Below are positions 7,004 through 17,285 of a stretch of DNA of 64,000 nt, in pieces. The notes beneath the pieces are model-generated. The model was not told where the DNA came from, did not search any database, and saw only the letters and a program-made list of their open reading frames with translations. This DNA is from JAHEKO01 sp965212505. Lineage in GTDB: Bacteria > Acidobacteriota > Thermoanaerobaculia > Multivoradales > JAHEKO01. Numbering within the stretch: the stretch's first letter is position 1; every line of letters begins with the position of its first letter. The stretch is taken from the NCBI GenBank assembly GCA_965212505.1, contig OZ243123.1:2728001-2792000 (forward strand), written 5' to 3'. The position numbers and the translations under genes were made by a program.

Positions 7004-9340
7004 CTAGGCGGCGTTGGAGCGGCCGTCGGAACCGTAGTAGTTCTTGTAGTAGTCCCGGCCGTAGTAGCCGTACTCCGACGACGTCATGTCTACGTCGTTG
7101 AGCAAGACGCCCAACAGCTTGGCCCCGACCGCCTGCAGTCGCTGTGTCGCTCGACGCACCGCGTCGCGCGGCGTGTAGCCCGAGCGTGTCACCATGATGA
7201 CGCCGTCGACGCACGGCGATAGCGCCACGGCATCGGTGATTTCGAGCGCCGGCGGAGTGTCGATGATGATGTAGGAGAAGTACTCCTCGAGCAGCTTGAG
7301 GCCGTGTCCCATGCGCTCTGAGCTGATCAGCTCAGCAGGGTTCGGCGCCGCCGGACCCGCAGGGACGACGAACAGGTTCGGGTAGGCGGTCTGAATCACC
7401 TGCGAGGACAGATCGGAGTTGCCCGACAGGAAGGTGCTCATACCGCTCTCCTCGGACACGCCGAACAGTCCGCCCATGGTGGGCCGACGGAGATCGAGGT
7501 CGATCACGAGGGTGCGCGCCCCGGTCTGCGCGAGCGTCAACGCGACGTTGGCGACGGTTGTGCTCTTGCCCTCGGCGGGCAGCGCAGAAGTGATCTGAAT
7601 GGTCTGCGGCGGCTTGCCCGAGTGGGAAAGCAGAATGGAGGTTCGCAGGGAACGGTAGGCCTCGAGCGACCACTCGGGGTGCGCCAGAGGATCTTCGAGC
7701 GCCAAGATCGGCGAGCGAGGCGTCGTCGCGCGCTTCCAACCGAAACGTCGCTTGCGCTGCTGGTCGATCGAGTCGAGCGACGGGATCATCCCGAGCGTCG
7801 GGAGGCGGAGGTGCTGCAATACGTCCTCCGCTGTCTTGAGCGAGTTGTCGAGACCCTCGACCGCGAATGCGGTCCCGACTCCGAGGAAGAGCCCGAGGAG
7901 CAGCGCGAGCACCGCGTCTCGACTCTTCTTCGGTGACGTCACGCCGCGCGGCGGATCGGCCTGCTCGACCATCTTGATGCTGTTCGACTCGAGCGCCGAG
8001 CTGACGCCGGTCTCCTTGAGCCGCTGCAACAGACCGTCGTAGATCGCCCGATTTGTCTCCACTTCGCGCTTGAGAATGTTGAGCTCGATCGAGTCTTCGT
8101 TGAGCCGATCGACAATCTCTCGCTGCCCGTCGACCGAGCGCGACAGCTTGCGGTAGCGCTCCTGCGCGACTTGATAATCGGAGCGCGCCGCCCGAATGGC
8201 ACGCAACTTCTCCGCTGTCAGCTGCTTGCGCAGCTCCTCGACCTCTCGCTGGTTCGAGATCACCGCCGGCCAGTTGGGGCCGTGATCAGCGCTCAAGGCG
8301 GCGAGTTGCTCTTCCTGGTGCGACAGTCGTCGGGAGAGGTCGTCGATCAGCAGGTTCTGAAGCTGGGTCGGGAAGTTCTCCGGTGTGGCGCTCCGCAGCG
8401 ACTCCCAGAGGGCGGTCTTCTCGTGGAGATCGTTCTCCACTCGGGTCATCTCGTCGGTCAGATCGGCGAGCTTCTCCAGGTTGACCGTCTCGCGGTCGCC
8501 CACGTTCACGATGTCGTTCGCGCGGGCGTAGTCGATCAGCGCCTTCTCTGACGCCTCGATCTTCTCCTTGAGGGTCTTGAGCTGGTCCTGCAGGAACTCG
8601 GTCGCCTTGTCGGAAGCGGCGCGGCTACTGTCGTAGTTCGCCTGAATGAACTCCTCGACGATCGTGTTGGCGACATCGGCCGACAGTCGCCGGTTCGGGG
8701 CCGAGTAGCTGACCTCGATCAGGCGCGTGTCGCGCAAGAGGGTCGCGTCGACGTTCTCGACGAAGCGGTCGAGTTCGGTCGCGTCCGACGCCTCCGGAAG
8801 CGGTTGAGTGAGCAGCGACTTGACGCGCGAACGAAGCCACCCCACGGTCTCCAGCAGCACGCCCTGGCTAACGGGCTCCGTGAAGTCTGGATTCTCGAGC
8901 AGCTCCATCCGATCGACGACGCGCTTGGCGAGGGCGCGCGTGCGGAGCTTGCGGGTTTGCGTCCAGAGGTAGGCTTCGGCTCCCCGTGGTGTCACCTGCG
9001 CCTCGGCCACCGACTCGTAGGGCAGCACCTGCGGCCCCTCCGGATCGATCTGCACGATGGCGGACGCCCGGTAGATCGGGGTCGCCGTGAACGTCTGGAG
9101 CAGCCCGATCGCGAGCACCGAGGCCGCAACGGCAAGAATCAGCCACTTGCGGCGCTCGAGCACCCGGAAGAGCTTTCGGAAGGAGATGGCGTCGTCGTCC
9201 GACTCCGGACCGATCCTCTCCGGCTGCTGCACAGGAGCGAGCGCTCCAGGCTGTTGGTACAGCTGCGGCAGTAGCTGGCCTTCTCCTCCAGCGCCCGCGC
9301 CACCCCCACTCGCTTGCGAGTTCTTCGCCTCTTCAGACAT
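7004..9340 (-). CDS. Polysaccharide co-polymerase / tyrosine autokinase (Wzz-BY-kinase fusion)
   Basis: 778 residues. Order: hydrophilic Gln/Pro-rich N-tail; transmembrane helix (WLILAVAASVLAIGLLQTF, about 70-90); Wzz domain; long coiled-coil region (about 190-440); second helix (AVLALLLGLFLGVGTAFAVE); then a BY-kinase domain. The kinase has Walker A (ALPAEGKSTT), Walker A' (LVIDLDLRRP) and Walker B (IIIDTPPALE). It ends in a tyrosine cluster (EYGYYGRDYYKNYYG, seven Tyr), the usual autophosphorylation tail. Such proteins set chain length and gate export of capsule or exopolysaccharide through phosphorylation cycles. It is first in the minus-strand locus and divergent from the acyltransferase cassette, so both probably share the 9341-9498 control region. 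Confidence 0.93.
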   Translation of the reverse strand: MSEEAKNSQASGGGAGAGGEGQLLPQLYQQPGALAPVQQPERIGPESDDDAISFRKLFRVLERRKWLILAVAASVLAIGLLQTFTATPIYRASAIVQIDPEGPQVLPYESVAEAQVTPRGAEAYLWTQTRKLRTRALAKRVVDRMELLENPDFTEPVSQGVLLETVGWLRSRVKSLLTQPLPEASDATELDRFVENVDATLLRDTRLIEVSYSAPNRRLSADVANTIVEEFIQANYDSSRAASDKATEFLQDQLKTLKEKIEASEKALIDYARANDIVNVGDRETVNLEKLADLTDEMTRVENDLHEKTALWESLRSATPENFPTQLQNLLIDDLSRRLSHQEEQLAALSADHGPNWPAVISNQREVEELRKQLTAEKLRAIRAARSDYQVAQERYRKLSRSVDGQREIVDRLNEDSIELNILKREVETNRAIYDGLLQRLKETGVSSALESNSIKMVEQADPPRGVTSPKKSRDAVLALLLGLFLGVGTAFAVEGLDNSLKTAEDVLQHLRLPTLGMIPSLDSIDQQRKRRFGWKRATTPRSPILALEDPLAHPEWSLEAYRSLRTSILLSHSGKPPQTIQITSALPAEGKSTTVANVALTLAQTGARTLVIDLDLRRPTMGGLFGVSEESGMSTFLSGNSDLSSQVIQTAYPNLFVVPAGPAAPNPAELISSERMGHGLKLLEEYFSYIIIDTPPALEITDAVALSPCVDGVIMVTRSGYTPRDAVRRATQRLQAVGAKLLGVLLNDVDMTSSEYGYYGRDYYKNYYGSDGRSNAA

Positions 9341-9404
9341 CTAACGGGTACTCCTCACCTGCGCGCACTCCGATCCCGAGAACCCCGAAGTGTAGCACAT
9401 CCGA

Positions 9405-9434
9405 CACTCCTTTTTGAGCCGAAATCTGTATAAT
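9405..9434 (+). promoter_or_regulatory. Candidate promoter for the acyltransferase gene
   Basis: A perfect TATAAT lies at 9429-9434 in the 158-base divergent region. Transcription would start near 9441 and leave an untranslated leader of roughly 58 bases before the ATG at 9499. The -35 is poor (actcct or cactcc at 17-18 bases spacing), so activator dependence is possible. A TTTTTGA tract just upstream of the -10 adds local AT content. This is a pattern call only. Confidence 0.45.
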
Positions 9435-9498
9435 CGGCGGCCGTTTAGCGCCCTCGACATCCACCTGCCACCGAAGTTCCCGGACCGAAAAACTGACT

Positions 9499-12063
9499 AT
9501 GAGCACCTCCGCAACAGCCTCGTCTTTCAACCGAGAATCGCTGCTCAAGACATTCGCAGTCGCCCTGCAGATCGGGCTGGTGGTCGTCGCGATCTTCGAG
9601 TTCAATCTGATCAGCAGGAGCTTCCTGGACCTCACGATCCTCGCCTTCGGCGGCTTCCTGGTTCACGCTCTCCTGCCCCGCGGTCTGCGCCTTCAGTTCT
9701 TCCTGCTGCTCTCCATCGCGGCCATCTTCCTGGTTCTCGGAACCGAAGCCTCGCTCTGGATTCTCGGCATTGGCGCGGGTCTGCTGGCGATCACGCTGGC
9801 GCCCATTCCCTGGTCGGTTCGCATCGGCCTCCTTCTGATCGCTGCGGCGGCGCTGCACTGGTTCCGGCGCCCCAGTTGGGACGGACCGATCCCCGGCGCG
9901 GTCTGGCCGATCCTCGGATCGATCTTCATGTTCCGACTGATCATCCTGGTGTACGACCTCCGTCACGCCAAAGAACGGCCGGAGCTGAAGTGGATCCTCT
10001 CCTACATCTTCATGCTGCCGAACCCGGCGTTCCCGCTCTTCCCGGTGGTCGACTTCAAGAAGATGCAGGGCAGCTACTACACCGAGGACGAGTTCACGAT
10101 CTACCAACGCGGCGCGAAGTGGTTCTACCGCGGCGCGTGGCAGCTGATCGCCTATCGGCTGGTCTACACCCGCTTCACCATCGACCCGGTGGACGTCGAC
10201 TCCGCGGTCGACTTCATTCAGTTCGCGCTCAGCTCGTTCCTGCTCTACCTGCGAGTGTCCGGGCAGTTCCACATCATCATCGGCATGCTGCTGCTCTTCG
10301 GCTTCAATCTGCCGGAGACGCACCACCGTTACTACCTTGCGTCGAGCTTCAACGACTTCTGGCGGCGGATCAACATCTACTGGAAGGACTTCATGATGAA
10401 GCTCTTCTACTACCCCGCCTACTTCAAACTGCGAAAGTTCGGCGACACGACGGCCCTGGTCGGTGCGACGCTCTTCGTCTTCATCTCCACCTGGGCGCTC
10501 CACCTCTACCAGTGGTACTGGCTCCGGGGCTCGCTCCTGCTCGAGGTCCACGACATCATGTTCTGGGCGGTGCTCGGCCTGCTTGTGGTCTGGAACTCGC
10601 TTCACGAGATCAAGTACGGCCGCGAGCGCGCCAGCACCTGGGCGACGCGCTCGGCGTTCGGCAACGCTGCGCTCGTCTGCCGAACCCTGGCCACCTTCAT
10701 CTGCATCTGCCTGCTCTGGTCGATGTGGACGGCCGACTCGATGACTCAGTGGATCGAGCTGGTGAACGCTACCGGCTCGGCCGCCCTCCCGATCCTGCTC
10801 ACCGGCCCCTTCCTCTACGTCGTCGGCTGGGCGCTCGGCCGGGCCGATAAGGCATCGGGTCAGGAGAAGAAACGCGCGGGCCTACGACTCAAGCAGACTC
10901 CGTTCTGGAAAGCGGCGGCGGCCAACATCGTGTTCTGCCTGGGCCTCGCCGCCCTCGGCACACCCGCTGTCTACTCCTATCTGGGCAACCGGCCGGCCAC
11001 CGAGCTCGCCGCGCTGACCCAAGACCAGCTCAGTCAGCGCGATCTCAACAAGCTCGAGCGCGGCTACTACGAGCAGTTGATGGGCGCCAATCGAGGCTCC
11101 GAGGAGCTCTGGGAGCTCTACAACCGTCGGCCGCTCGACTGGCCGCGAATTCAGCAGACCGAGCTGTGGCGCGACCACACCGAGAACATCCTGCTCGGTG
11201 AGCTCCTCCCAAGTCGGACGCTCGACTTCAAGAACGCGGTGCTGTCGACCAATCAGTGGGGCATGCGCGACCGCGAGTACGAGCTCGAGGCGCCGGAGAG
11301 CACCTACAGGATCGCGATTCTCGGCTCCTCGCACGTGATGGGGTCGGGGGTGAACGACGGCGAGACGTTCGAAGCCCTGATCGAAGACCGCCTCAACACG
11401 GGCGACCTCGAACGCCCCTACGACCACTACGAACTCTTGAACTTCGCGGTCGCGGCCCGCGCCTCGATCCAACACGTCTATCTGCTGGAAGAGCGCATCT
11501 TGCCCTTCAAGCCCCAGGCGCTTATTCAGGTCGCCCACGGACAGGACAAGGGCATCGCGAGCCGCTTCATCTCTCGCATGATTCGCAGCGGGCTCGAGGT
11601 CCCCTACCCCTACCTGGCAAATCTGTTCGAGGAGCTCGACCTCGACAAGGACACGCCCGACTTCATTATTCAGCGGCGCATCCGGCCTCACTCCGGAGAG
11701 ATCCTGAAGTGGTCCTACCAACGCATCGGGGAGACCTGCCGACGACTGGGTATCGTGCCGATCTGGGTCTACCAGCCCATGATCTACGACCCGGCGGGCG
11801 GCATTGCCCTCGAGCAGCGCGCGGCGGAGGCGAAAGCTGCCGGATACGAGATCGTCAGCCTCGCCGACGTCTATGCCGGCCAGAACGAGGACGACCTCCA
11901 GATCGCCCCCTGGGACAACCACCCCAACGAGCTTGCTCACCGTCTGGTGGCAGCCGCGCTGTACGATCGATTGGCCGCAGGTCCGATCGCGTCTGAACTG
12001 GCGGGGGGAGCGCCTGCGGAGGCGCCGGAAGTCGCCTCCACGTCGCCGGCTACGGAGCAATAG
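9499..12063 (+). CDS. Fused MBOAT O-acyltransferase and SGNH-hydrolase (DltB-DltD-like)
   Basis: 854 residues. Residues 1-450 are polytopic and resemble membrane-bound O-acyltransferases (AlgI/DltB type): SFNDFWRRINIYW at about 283-295 corresponds to the family's SFxxFWRRWH motif, and His335 in WALHLYQWYW fits the catalytic His. After a further helix (about 475-495) comes a periplasmic SGNH domain: ILGSSHVMGSG (607-617, Ser610/611 as nucleophile) and WDNHPNELAH (805-814, Asp806/His808). MBOAT and SGNH partners are normally separate (DltB+DltD, AlgI+AlgJ/X). The fused enzyme would carry an acyl group through the membrane and place it on an exported glycan. A carrier protein and adenylation enzyme follow in the same orientation. 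Substrate unknown. Confidence 0.85.
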   Translation: MSTSATASSFNRESLLKTFAVALQIGLVVVAIFEFNLISRSFLDLTILAFGGFLVHALLPRGLRLQFFLLLSIAAIFLVLGTEASLWILGIGAGLLAITLAPIPWSVRIGLLLIAAAALHWFRRPSWDGPIPGAVWPILGSIFMFRLIILVYDLRHAKERPELKWILSYIFMLPNPAFPLFPVVDFKKMQGSYYTEDEFTIYQRGAKWFYRGAWQLIAYRLVYTRFTIDPVDVDSAVDFIQFALSSFLLYLRVSGQFHIIIGMLLLFGFNLPETHHRYYLASSFNDFWRRINIYWKDFMMKLFYYPAYFKLRKFGDTTALVGATLFVFISTWALHLYQWYWLRGSLLLEVHDIMFWAVLGLLVVWNSLHEIKYGRERASTWATRSAFGNAALVCRTLATFICICLLWSMWTADSMTQWIELVNATGSAALPILLTGPFLYVVGWALGRADKASGQEKKRAGLRLKQTPFWKAAAANIVFCLGLAALGTPAVYSYLGNRPATELAALTQDQLSQRDLNKLERGYYEQLMGANRGSEELWELYNRRPLDWPRIQQTELWRDHTENILLGELLPSRTLDFKNAVLSTNQWGMRDREYELEAPESTYRIAILGSSHVMGSGVNDGETFEALIEDRLNTGDLERPYDHYELLNFAVAARASIQHVYLLEERILPFKPQALIQVAHGQDKGIASRFISRMIRSGLEVPYPYLANLFEELDLDKDTPDFIIQRRIRPHSGEILKWSYQRIGETCRRLGIVPIWVYQPMIYDPAGGIALEQRAAEAKAAGYEIVSLADVYAGQNEDDLQIAPWDNHPNELAHRLVAAALYDRLAAGPIASELAGGAPAEAPEVASTSPATEQ

Positions 12064-12090
12064 CCACATGGCTATAAGTCTCGTATTGGC

Positions 12091-12120
12091 TTGACGATAG
12101 AAACAGGCCTGTGCTAAAAC
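12091..12120 (+). promoter_or_regulatory. Candidate promoter for the FecR-like gene
   Basis: TTGACG at 12091-12096 is followed after 18 bases by TAAAAC at 12115-12120, with TGC directly upstream acting as an extended -10 (TGn). This would start transcription near 12127, about 43 bases before the ATG at 12170. It suggests the FecR-like gene is also transcribed on its own. Together with the strong terminator at 13039 it would form a separate short transcript. Confidence 0.5.
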
Positions 12121-12169
12121 GAGGGTCCTGATTTTGTGTTTTTCTACTAGGGGTGAACGGGAGACTCTG

Positions 12170-12994
12170 ATGTTCCAGACGAGCGGTAGCAAGAGAGGTT
12201 GGTCAGGAGTCGTGCAGTTTGGCGTCCTGGCGCTGGTCGTGACGGCCCTGGTGGCCGCACCCGCAGGCGCCGAGGGCATCCTTGGACAGGTGAACGCGCG
12301 CCAGGCCCAGATCAACGGCACGGCGACGCCTTCCCACACAACGCTGCTCAGCAGCTCGACCCTCGAGACCGCAGATCACGCGGCCATCGTGCACCTGTCG
12401 AGCGGCCAGACGCTGTCGTTGGCGCCGCACTCGCAGGCGCACTTCGGCGGCAGCCTCGAGACCGGCGTGGAGGTCTCCCTCCAGTACGGCTCGATCGCCT
12501 ATCGCGACAGCTCCGGTGAGGTGATCCAGATCGCCGATGCCGGCACGTTCACTCTTCAGCAGAGCGGTGTCCAGTCGGGCGAGCCGATCAACAGTGGCAG
12601 CGGCTACCCGCTGTGCGCCCTCAAGTCGGGCGACATGGCCACCTGCCTCGACAACCCCGACAGCGCTTCCTGCAACTGGGAGTACATGGAAGCCGTACCG
12701 AGCGGCGACGTTGAGGCCTTCCTCTCGCAGGGCGGCACGTTCCTCTCGGCGGCTGATCTCGACGGCTACTTCTCGCAGCCGGGCAAGTCGAGTGAGGGCA
12801 AGAGCCTGGTGGTCTACGACTGCCGCGACCGGAAGAGCGCTGCAGCCGTGGCCGCTCCGGTGGTCGCCGGCGGCCTGAGCACCGCGGCCATCGCGGGCAT
12901 CGCAGTGGGCGGCGCCCTGGGCGTGGTCATCATCGATGACGCGACCAGCGACGACAGCTCGGCGGCTCCGGTCGGCACGCAGATCACGCCGTAA
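12170..12994 (+). CDS. Secreted FecR-domain-like protein with C-terminal hydrophobic segment
   Basis: 274 residues from the ATG at 12170, preceded by GAACGGGAG. A signal segment (VLALVVTALVAAPAGA) is followed by a FecR-like beta domain (residues about 35-125: TLETADHAAIVHLSSGQTL, AHFGGSLETGVEVSL). A middle part has five Cys, and near the C-terminus comes a Gly/Ala hydrophobic helix (STAAIAGIAVGGALGVVII) and a short polar tail (DDATSDDSSAAP). There is no PEP-CTERM motif. It lies between the fused acyltransferase and the carrier/adenylation genes, with its own promoter and terminator. FecR domains often sit on proteins sensing or binding envelope polymers. A structural surface protein or acceptor for the modification is possible but not shown. 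Confidence 0.65.
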   Translation: MFQTSGSKRGWSGVVQFGVLALVVTALVAAPAGAEGILGQVNARQAQINGTATPSHTTLLSSSTLETADHAAIVHLSSGQTLSLAPHSQAHFGGSLETGVEVSLQYGSIAYRDSSGEVIQIADAGTFTLQQSGVQSGEPINSGSGYPLCALKSGDMATCLDNPDSASCNWEYMEAVPSGDVEAFLSQGGTFLSAADLDGYFSQPGKSSEGKSLVVYDCRDRKSAAAVAAPVVAGGLSTAAIAGIAVGGALGVVIIDDATSDDSSAAPVGTQITP

Positions 12995-13038
12995 GAGCAC
13001 CACGAAGCATCGACTCAACGAACACAGAAGAGATTGGA

Positions 13039-13066
13039 AGCTCGGCGTCTCGCCGGGCTTTTTTTT
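13039..13066 (+). terminator. Rho-independent terminator
   Basis: AGCTCGGCG (13039-13047), loop TCT, CGCCGGGCT (13051-13059), then eight T from 13059. The stem is nine base pairs with one G-U. It lies 45 bases after the FecR-like stop and just before the carrier-protein gene, so it should uncouple the two halves of the cassette or allow only readthrough. Confidence 0.92.
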
Positions 13067-13104
13067 CTGCCGCAGTAGTCATCCATCGAGGGGAGATTCG
13101 AACC

Positions 13105-13350
13105 ATGGGTCAGGTAGCCGATGCCGTCAAGGCGTATGTTCTCGAAGAGTTTCTGCCGGGAGAGGATCCGAGCGAGCTGACGGAAGCGACGCCGCTCAAC
13201 TCGACGGGCATCCTCGACTCCATCGCCACACTCAGCCTGGTCTCGTTTATCGAAGAGCGTTTCAAGATTCAGATCGAGCCGCACGAGCTCGACGGCGACA
13301 GCTTCGCCAACATCGCCAACATCGAGCAGCTGGTCGACTCCAAGCTGTAG
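13105..13350 (+). CDS. Acyl/aminoacyl carrier protein (DltC-like)
   Basis: 81 residues, close to the usual 75-85 of carrier proteins. Ser39 in GILDSIATLS is the expected 4'-phosphopantetheine attachment site (DSL/DSI motif). The surrounding four-helix pattern is acidic, with EEFLPGEDPSELTEATPLNS before and VSFIEERFKIQIEPHEL after the Ser. GAGGGGAG lies 8-13 bases before the ATG. It ends 12 bases before the adenylation enzyme, so the two are surely co-translated and should work as a loading pair. By size and neighbours it fits DltC-type or stand-alone peptidyl carrier proteins better than the AcpP of fatty acid synthesis, which normally sits beside fabF/fabG. Confidence 0.9.
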   Translation: MGQVADAVKAYVLEEFLPGEDPSELTEATPLNSTGILDSIATLSLVSFIEERFKIQIEPHELDGDSFANIANIEQLVDSKL

Positions 13351-13362
13351 CGGAGGTCCGAG

Positions 13363-14928
<1,566 letters not shown>

Positions 14929-15442
14929 ACGTCGCGAGACAGGTCCTCCTCAGAAGATCTCGATCTTCGAGTGGTCGCCCGGCCACCCTGGCTAGCGTGT
15001 AGCTAGCGGTCGCAAGTGGCGCCCCGAGCCGCCCGCTCGGGGCGACGTAGGTCGCGCCGTGGGCCGAGAAGGTGCTGCGCAGGCCCAGAATGCGACCGAG
15101 AGGCAGGCGTGACCAAGACGCTCGAGAGGGCGCTCCAGATAATCGTCGAACGCATCGTCAGCGCGGTCGGTGTCGCGGCTCCCGCGCAGAACCGCCCTCC
15201 TCCTCTCCGACGAGACCTCGACATCGGATAGTGCGGTCACATGCGATTCGACGACGCGGTCCGCTAGAAGCGCTCGAGGAAGCGTCCCCTGTGACCCAAG
15301 AGACGGGACCCGCACTGAGCCCCTCGCTCGAGGGCTCGAGGAAGGCCGCACCCGTCCGAAGGATCTCGCCTCGCCCAGCATCTCTTGGGGTGAAGAGACG
15401 CGGCACTCAGCTGGCCGCCCACACCAACGACTGGAGGTCCTC
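14929..15442. other. Intergenic region with two short hairpins, no gene recognised
   Basis: 514 bases without a supportable gene. Right after the adenylation gene are GAAGATC-TC-GATCTTC (14953-14968) and GCTAGC-GTGTA-GCTAGC (14991-15007). Neither is followed by a T-run, so they are weak terminator candidates. Both strands hold open frames of 60-150 codons but none has a recognisable domain or good ribosome site. A Shine-Dalgarno-like GGAGG at 15433-15437 belongs to the next gene. Confidence 0.5.
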
Positions 15443-16171
15443 ATGCCCCGAACCGCTCAACTACTCACCATCGCGCTGATCTCGAGCGCCCTCTGCGCCC
15501 CGGTCGCCGCAGCCGTCGGGTATACGGAGGAATTCCCGCTCGAACGATGCTCGTGGTCGACAAAGGGTACGGCCAACCCCTATTTCAGCCTCAAGCCCGG
15601 CTACCGGATCGTCATCGAAGGCGAAGAGGACGGGGAACTCATCGCACATCGCATCACGGTCCTCAAGGAGTTCCGCCGTGTCAGTTTCGTCACCCCCAAC
15701 GGCACACCGATGACCGTGCGAACCCGCGTGGTCGAGGAGTACGAGACCGAAGACGGAGAGCTGGTGGAGATCTCACGCAACTTCTTCGCGCGCTGCAAGC
15801 AGACCGGCGACATCTACTACTTCGGTGAAGACGTCGAGGACTACGAGGATGGAGAGCTGGTCGGGCACGGAGGCGCCTGGCTCGCAGGGGTCGACGATGC
15901 GCAGCCCGGCATCTACATGCCCGGGACTTTCCTACTCGGATCGCGCTACTACCAGGAGATCGCACCGGCAAACGACGCTCTCGACCGCGCGCAGCACGTC
16001 GACATGGGCCTGACCGTGCCGACCAAGATCGGGACGTTCAGCGGCTGCGTGATGATCCGTGAGACGAGTCCGCTCGACCCAGGCGACGAGGCTTTCAAGA
16101 TCTATTGCCCTGGGGTCGGCATCGTCTTGGACGAGACGCTGGAGATCATCGAAGCCGGCATCGCTGACTAG
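15443..16171 (+). CDS. Secreted protein of unknown function
   Basis: 242 residues from the ATG at 15443, with CTGGAGG just upstream. A signal peptide (LLTIALISSALCAPVAAA) precedes a mature protein rich in acidic residues and aromatic beta strands. An internal segment contains EDVEDYEDGELVGHGGAWL, then YMPGTFLLGSRYYQEIAP. The pattern (conversion-like lines, Cys pair FSGCVMIRET ... KIYCPGVG near the C-terminus) recalls small exported proteins common in Acidobacteriota genomes, but I recognise no named family. It is isolated: long upstream gap and a convergent protease gene downstream, separated by two hairpins. Confidence 0.6.
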   Translation: MPRTAQLLTIALISSALCAPVAAAVGYTEEFPLERCSWSTKGTANPYFSLKPGYRIVIEGEEDGELIAHRITVLKEFRRVSFVTPNGTPMTVRTRVVEEYETEDGELVEISRNFFARCKQTGDIYYFGEDVEDYEDGELVGHGGAWLAGVDDAQPGIYMPGTFLLGSRYYQEIAPANDALDRAQHVDMGLTVPTKIGTFSGCVMIRETSPLDPGDEAFKIYCPGVGIVLDETLEIIEAGIAD

Positions 16172-16198
16172 CCTCCCAGCTCCAGCCACGAGTCCCTC

Positions 16199-16254
16199 GA
16201 GGCCCGTCGACCGATCGGTCGGCGGGCCTCGTCAGTCCGGCCCGACGGCCGGAC
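16199..16254. terminator. Tandem hairpins between convergent genes
   Basis: First hairpin 16199-16230: GAGGCCCG pairs with CGGGCCTC, and the inside is a palindrome (CGACCGATCGGTCG), giving a nearly continuous stem over 32 bases. Second hairpin 16235-16254: GTCCGGCC, loop CGAC, GGCCGGAC. No T-run follows either. Their position between the convergent genes at 15443 and 16274 fits a two-way transcription stop. Confidence 0.6.
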
Positions 16255-16273
16255 CCCTGTTCACGTCCCAGCC

Positions 16274-17197
16274 TCAGTCGCTAGAGTCGGCTCGTCCCGG
16301 CGTAGACGCCTCCGCGCCGACGTCGAGAGTCGGCCGCTGGGCCGCCCGCTCGAGCACCACAATCGCGCCGACAAACGCTGGCGCCGTCAGGTACAACCAG
16401 GCGCCGCCGAGAGCCGGTTCCGTCGATGTCGGATCGGTGTCCCCGAAGACCAGGAGCGACTGCAACACCGCGTTGATGAAGATGTGGCAGGCGATACTGG
16501 GCCAGGTGGAGTCCGCTCGCCAGGCGACGTAGCCGAGCCAGAAAGCGCCCGGGAGGACACTCACGATGTGCTGCGGATCGAGGTGCATCGCGGCGAAGAC
16601 CGTGCTGGTGAGCCCCACAGCGATGGCAGGCGGCCACCGCTCCAGCAGACGGCGCTGCACGTAGCCGCGGCAGAGAGACTCTTCGAAGAGTCCCGGGAGC
16701 AGGCTCCCGACAACGATCAGGGCGATCCCCAACCCGAGCGGGGCGTCGGCGTACGCCTCGGCCATCGTGACCAGGTTTTCGCTCGGCTCGTCGAAGAAGA
16801 GGGTCCACTGGAGCTCTCCGAGATACGAGACAAAGAGGCTCGCGACCACCGGGAAGACGTAGAGGACGACCGGGAGTCGCCCCCGCACGAACCCGAGTCG
16901 ACGCGCAAACGGCACCGGCGAGAGCGCAGCCGGTATGTAGGACGCGATCGCGTAGGCCGATTGGGCCGTCAGCAGGGCGACCAGAAGGCCCAGCGGCGAG
17001 GTGATCAGCGCTCCGACCTCCTGCATCGTGTTCCCCGCGTCGCCGCCGGCGAGGGCCACCTGGACCAGAGCAAAGATCAGGAGCGCCGGGATCTGGATCC
17101 CGAGCGCCAGCAGCACGACCCCGAAGAGCACCGTGAGCGCCGGCCAGATGCGCGGCGGCGCAGGGGTATCGGCCGCGGCCGCGGTATCGCCCTCCAT
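16274..17197 (-). CDS. CPBP (CAAX-like) intramembrane metalloprotease
   Basis: 307 residues from the ATG at 17197, chosen because the frame upstream has Arg/Ser-rich non-protein-like sequence. About seven to eight transmembrane helices. The CPBP/Abi signature is present: FEESLCRGYVQRRL (EExxxR-type motif 1), FAAMHLDP (motif 2 His) and ACHIFINAV (motif 3 with His). Family members cleave within the membrane or modify prenylated or lipid-like substrates; in bacteria most have no known substrate. It reads toward the secreted-protein gene and stands 88 bases after the acyl-CoA dehydrogenase gene on the same strand. Confidence 0.85.
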   Translation of the reverse strand: MEGDTAAAADTPAPPRIWPALTVLFGVVLLALGIQIPALLIFALVQVALAGGDAGNTMQEVGALITSPLGLLVALLTAQSAYAIASYIPAALSPVPFARRLGFVRGRLPVVLYVFPVVASLFVSYLGELQWTLFFDEPSENLVTMAEAYADAPLGLGIALIVVGSLLPGLFEESLCRGYVQRRLLERWPPAIAVGLTSTVFAAMHLDPQHIVSVLPGAFWLGYVAWRADSTWPSIACHIFINAVLQSLLVFGDTDPTSTEPALGGAWLYLTAPAFVGAIVVLERAAQRPTLDVGAEASTPGRADSSD

Positions 17198-17285
17198 CGC
17201 GCCCGACAGTATCAACCGGCGAGCGGCCGCTAGCGGCCGACGTGCTCTGCGGTCGTGACGCGGCTGTCGACCCGAGCGAGCGGCT

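Noticed and set aside
12170..12994. FecR-like protein as an exosortase (PEP-CTERM) substrate
   Set aside because: The C-terminus lacks a PEP motif and a terminal Arg cluster, and no exosortase gene is in the window.
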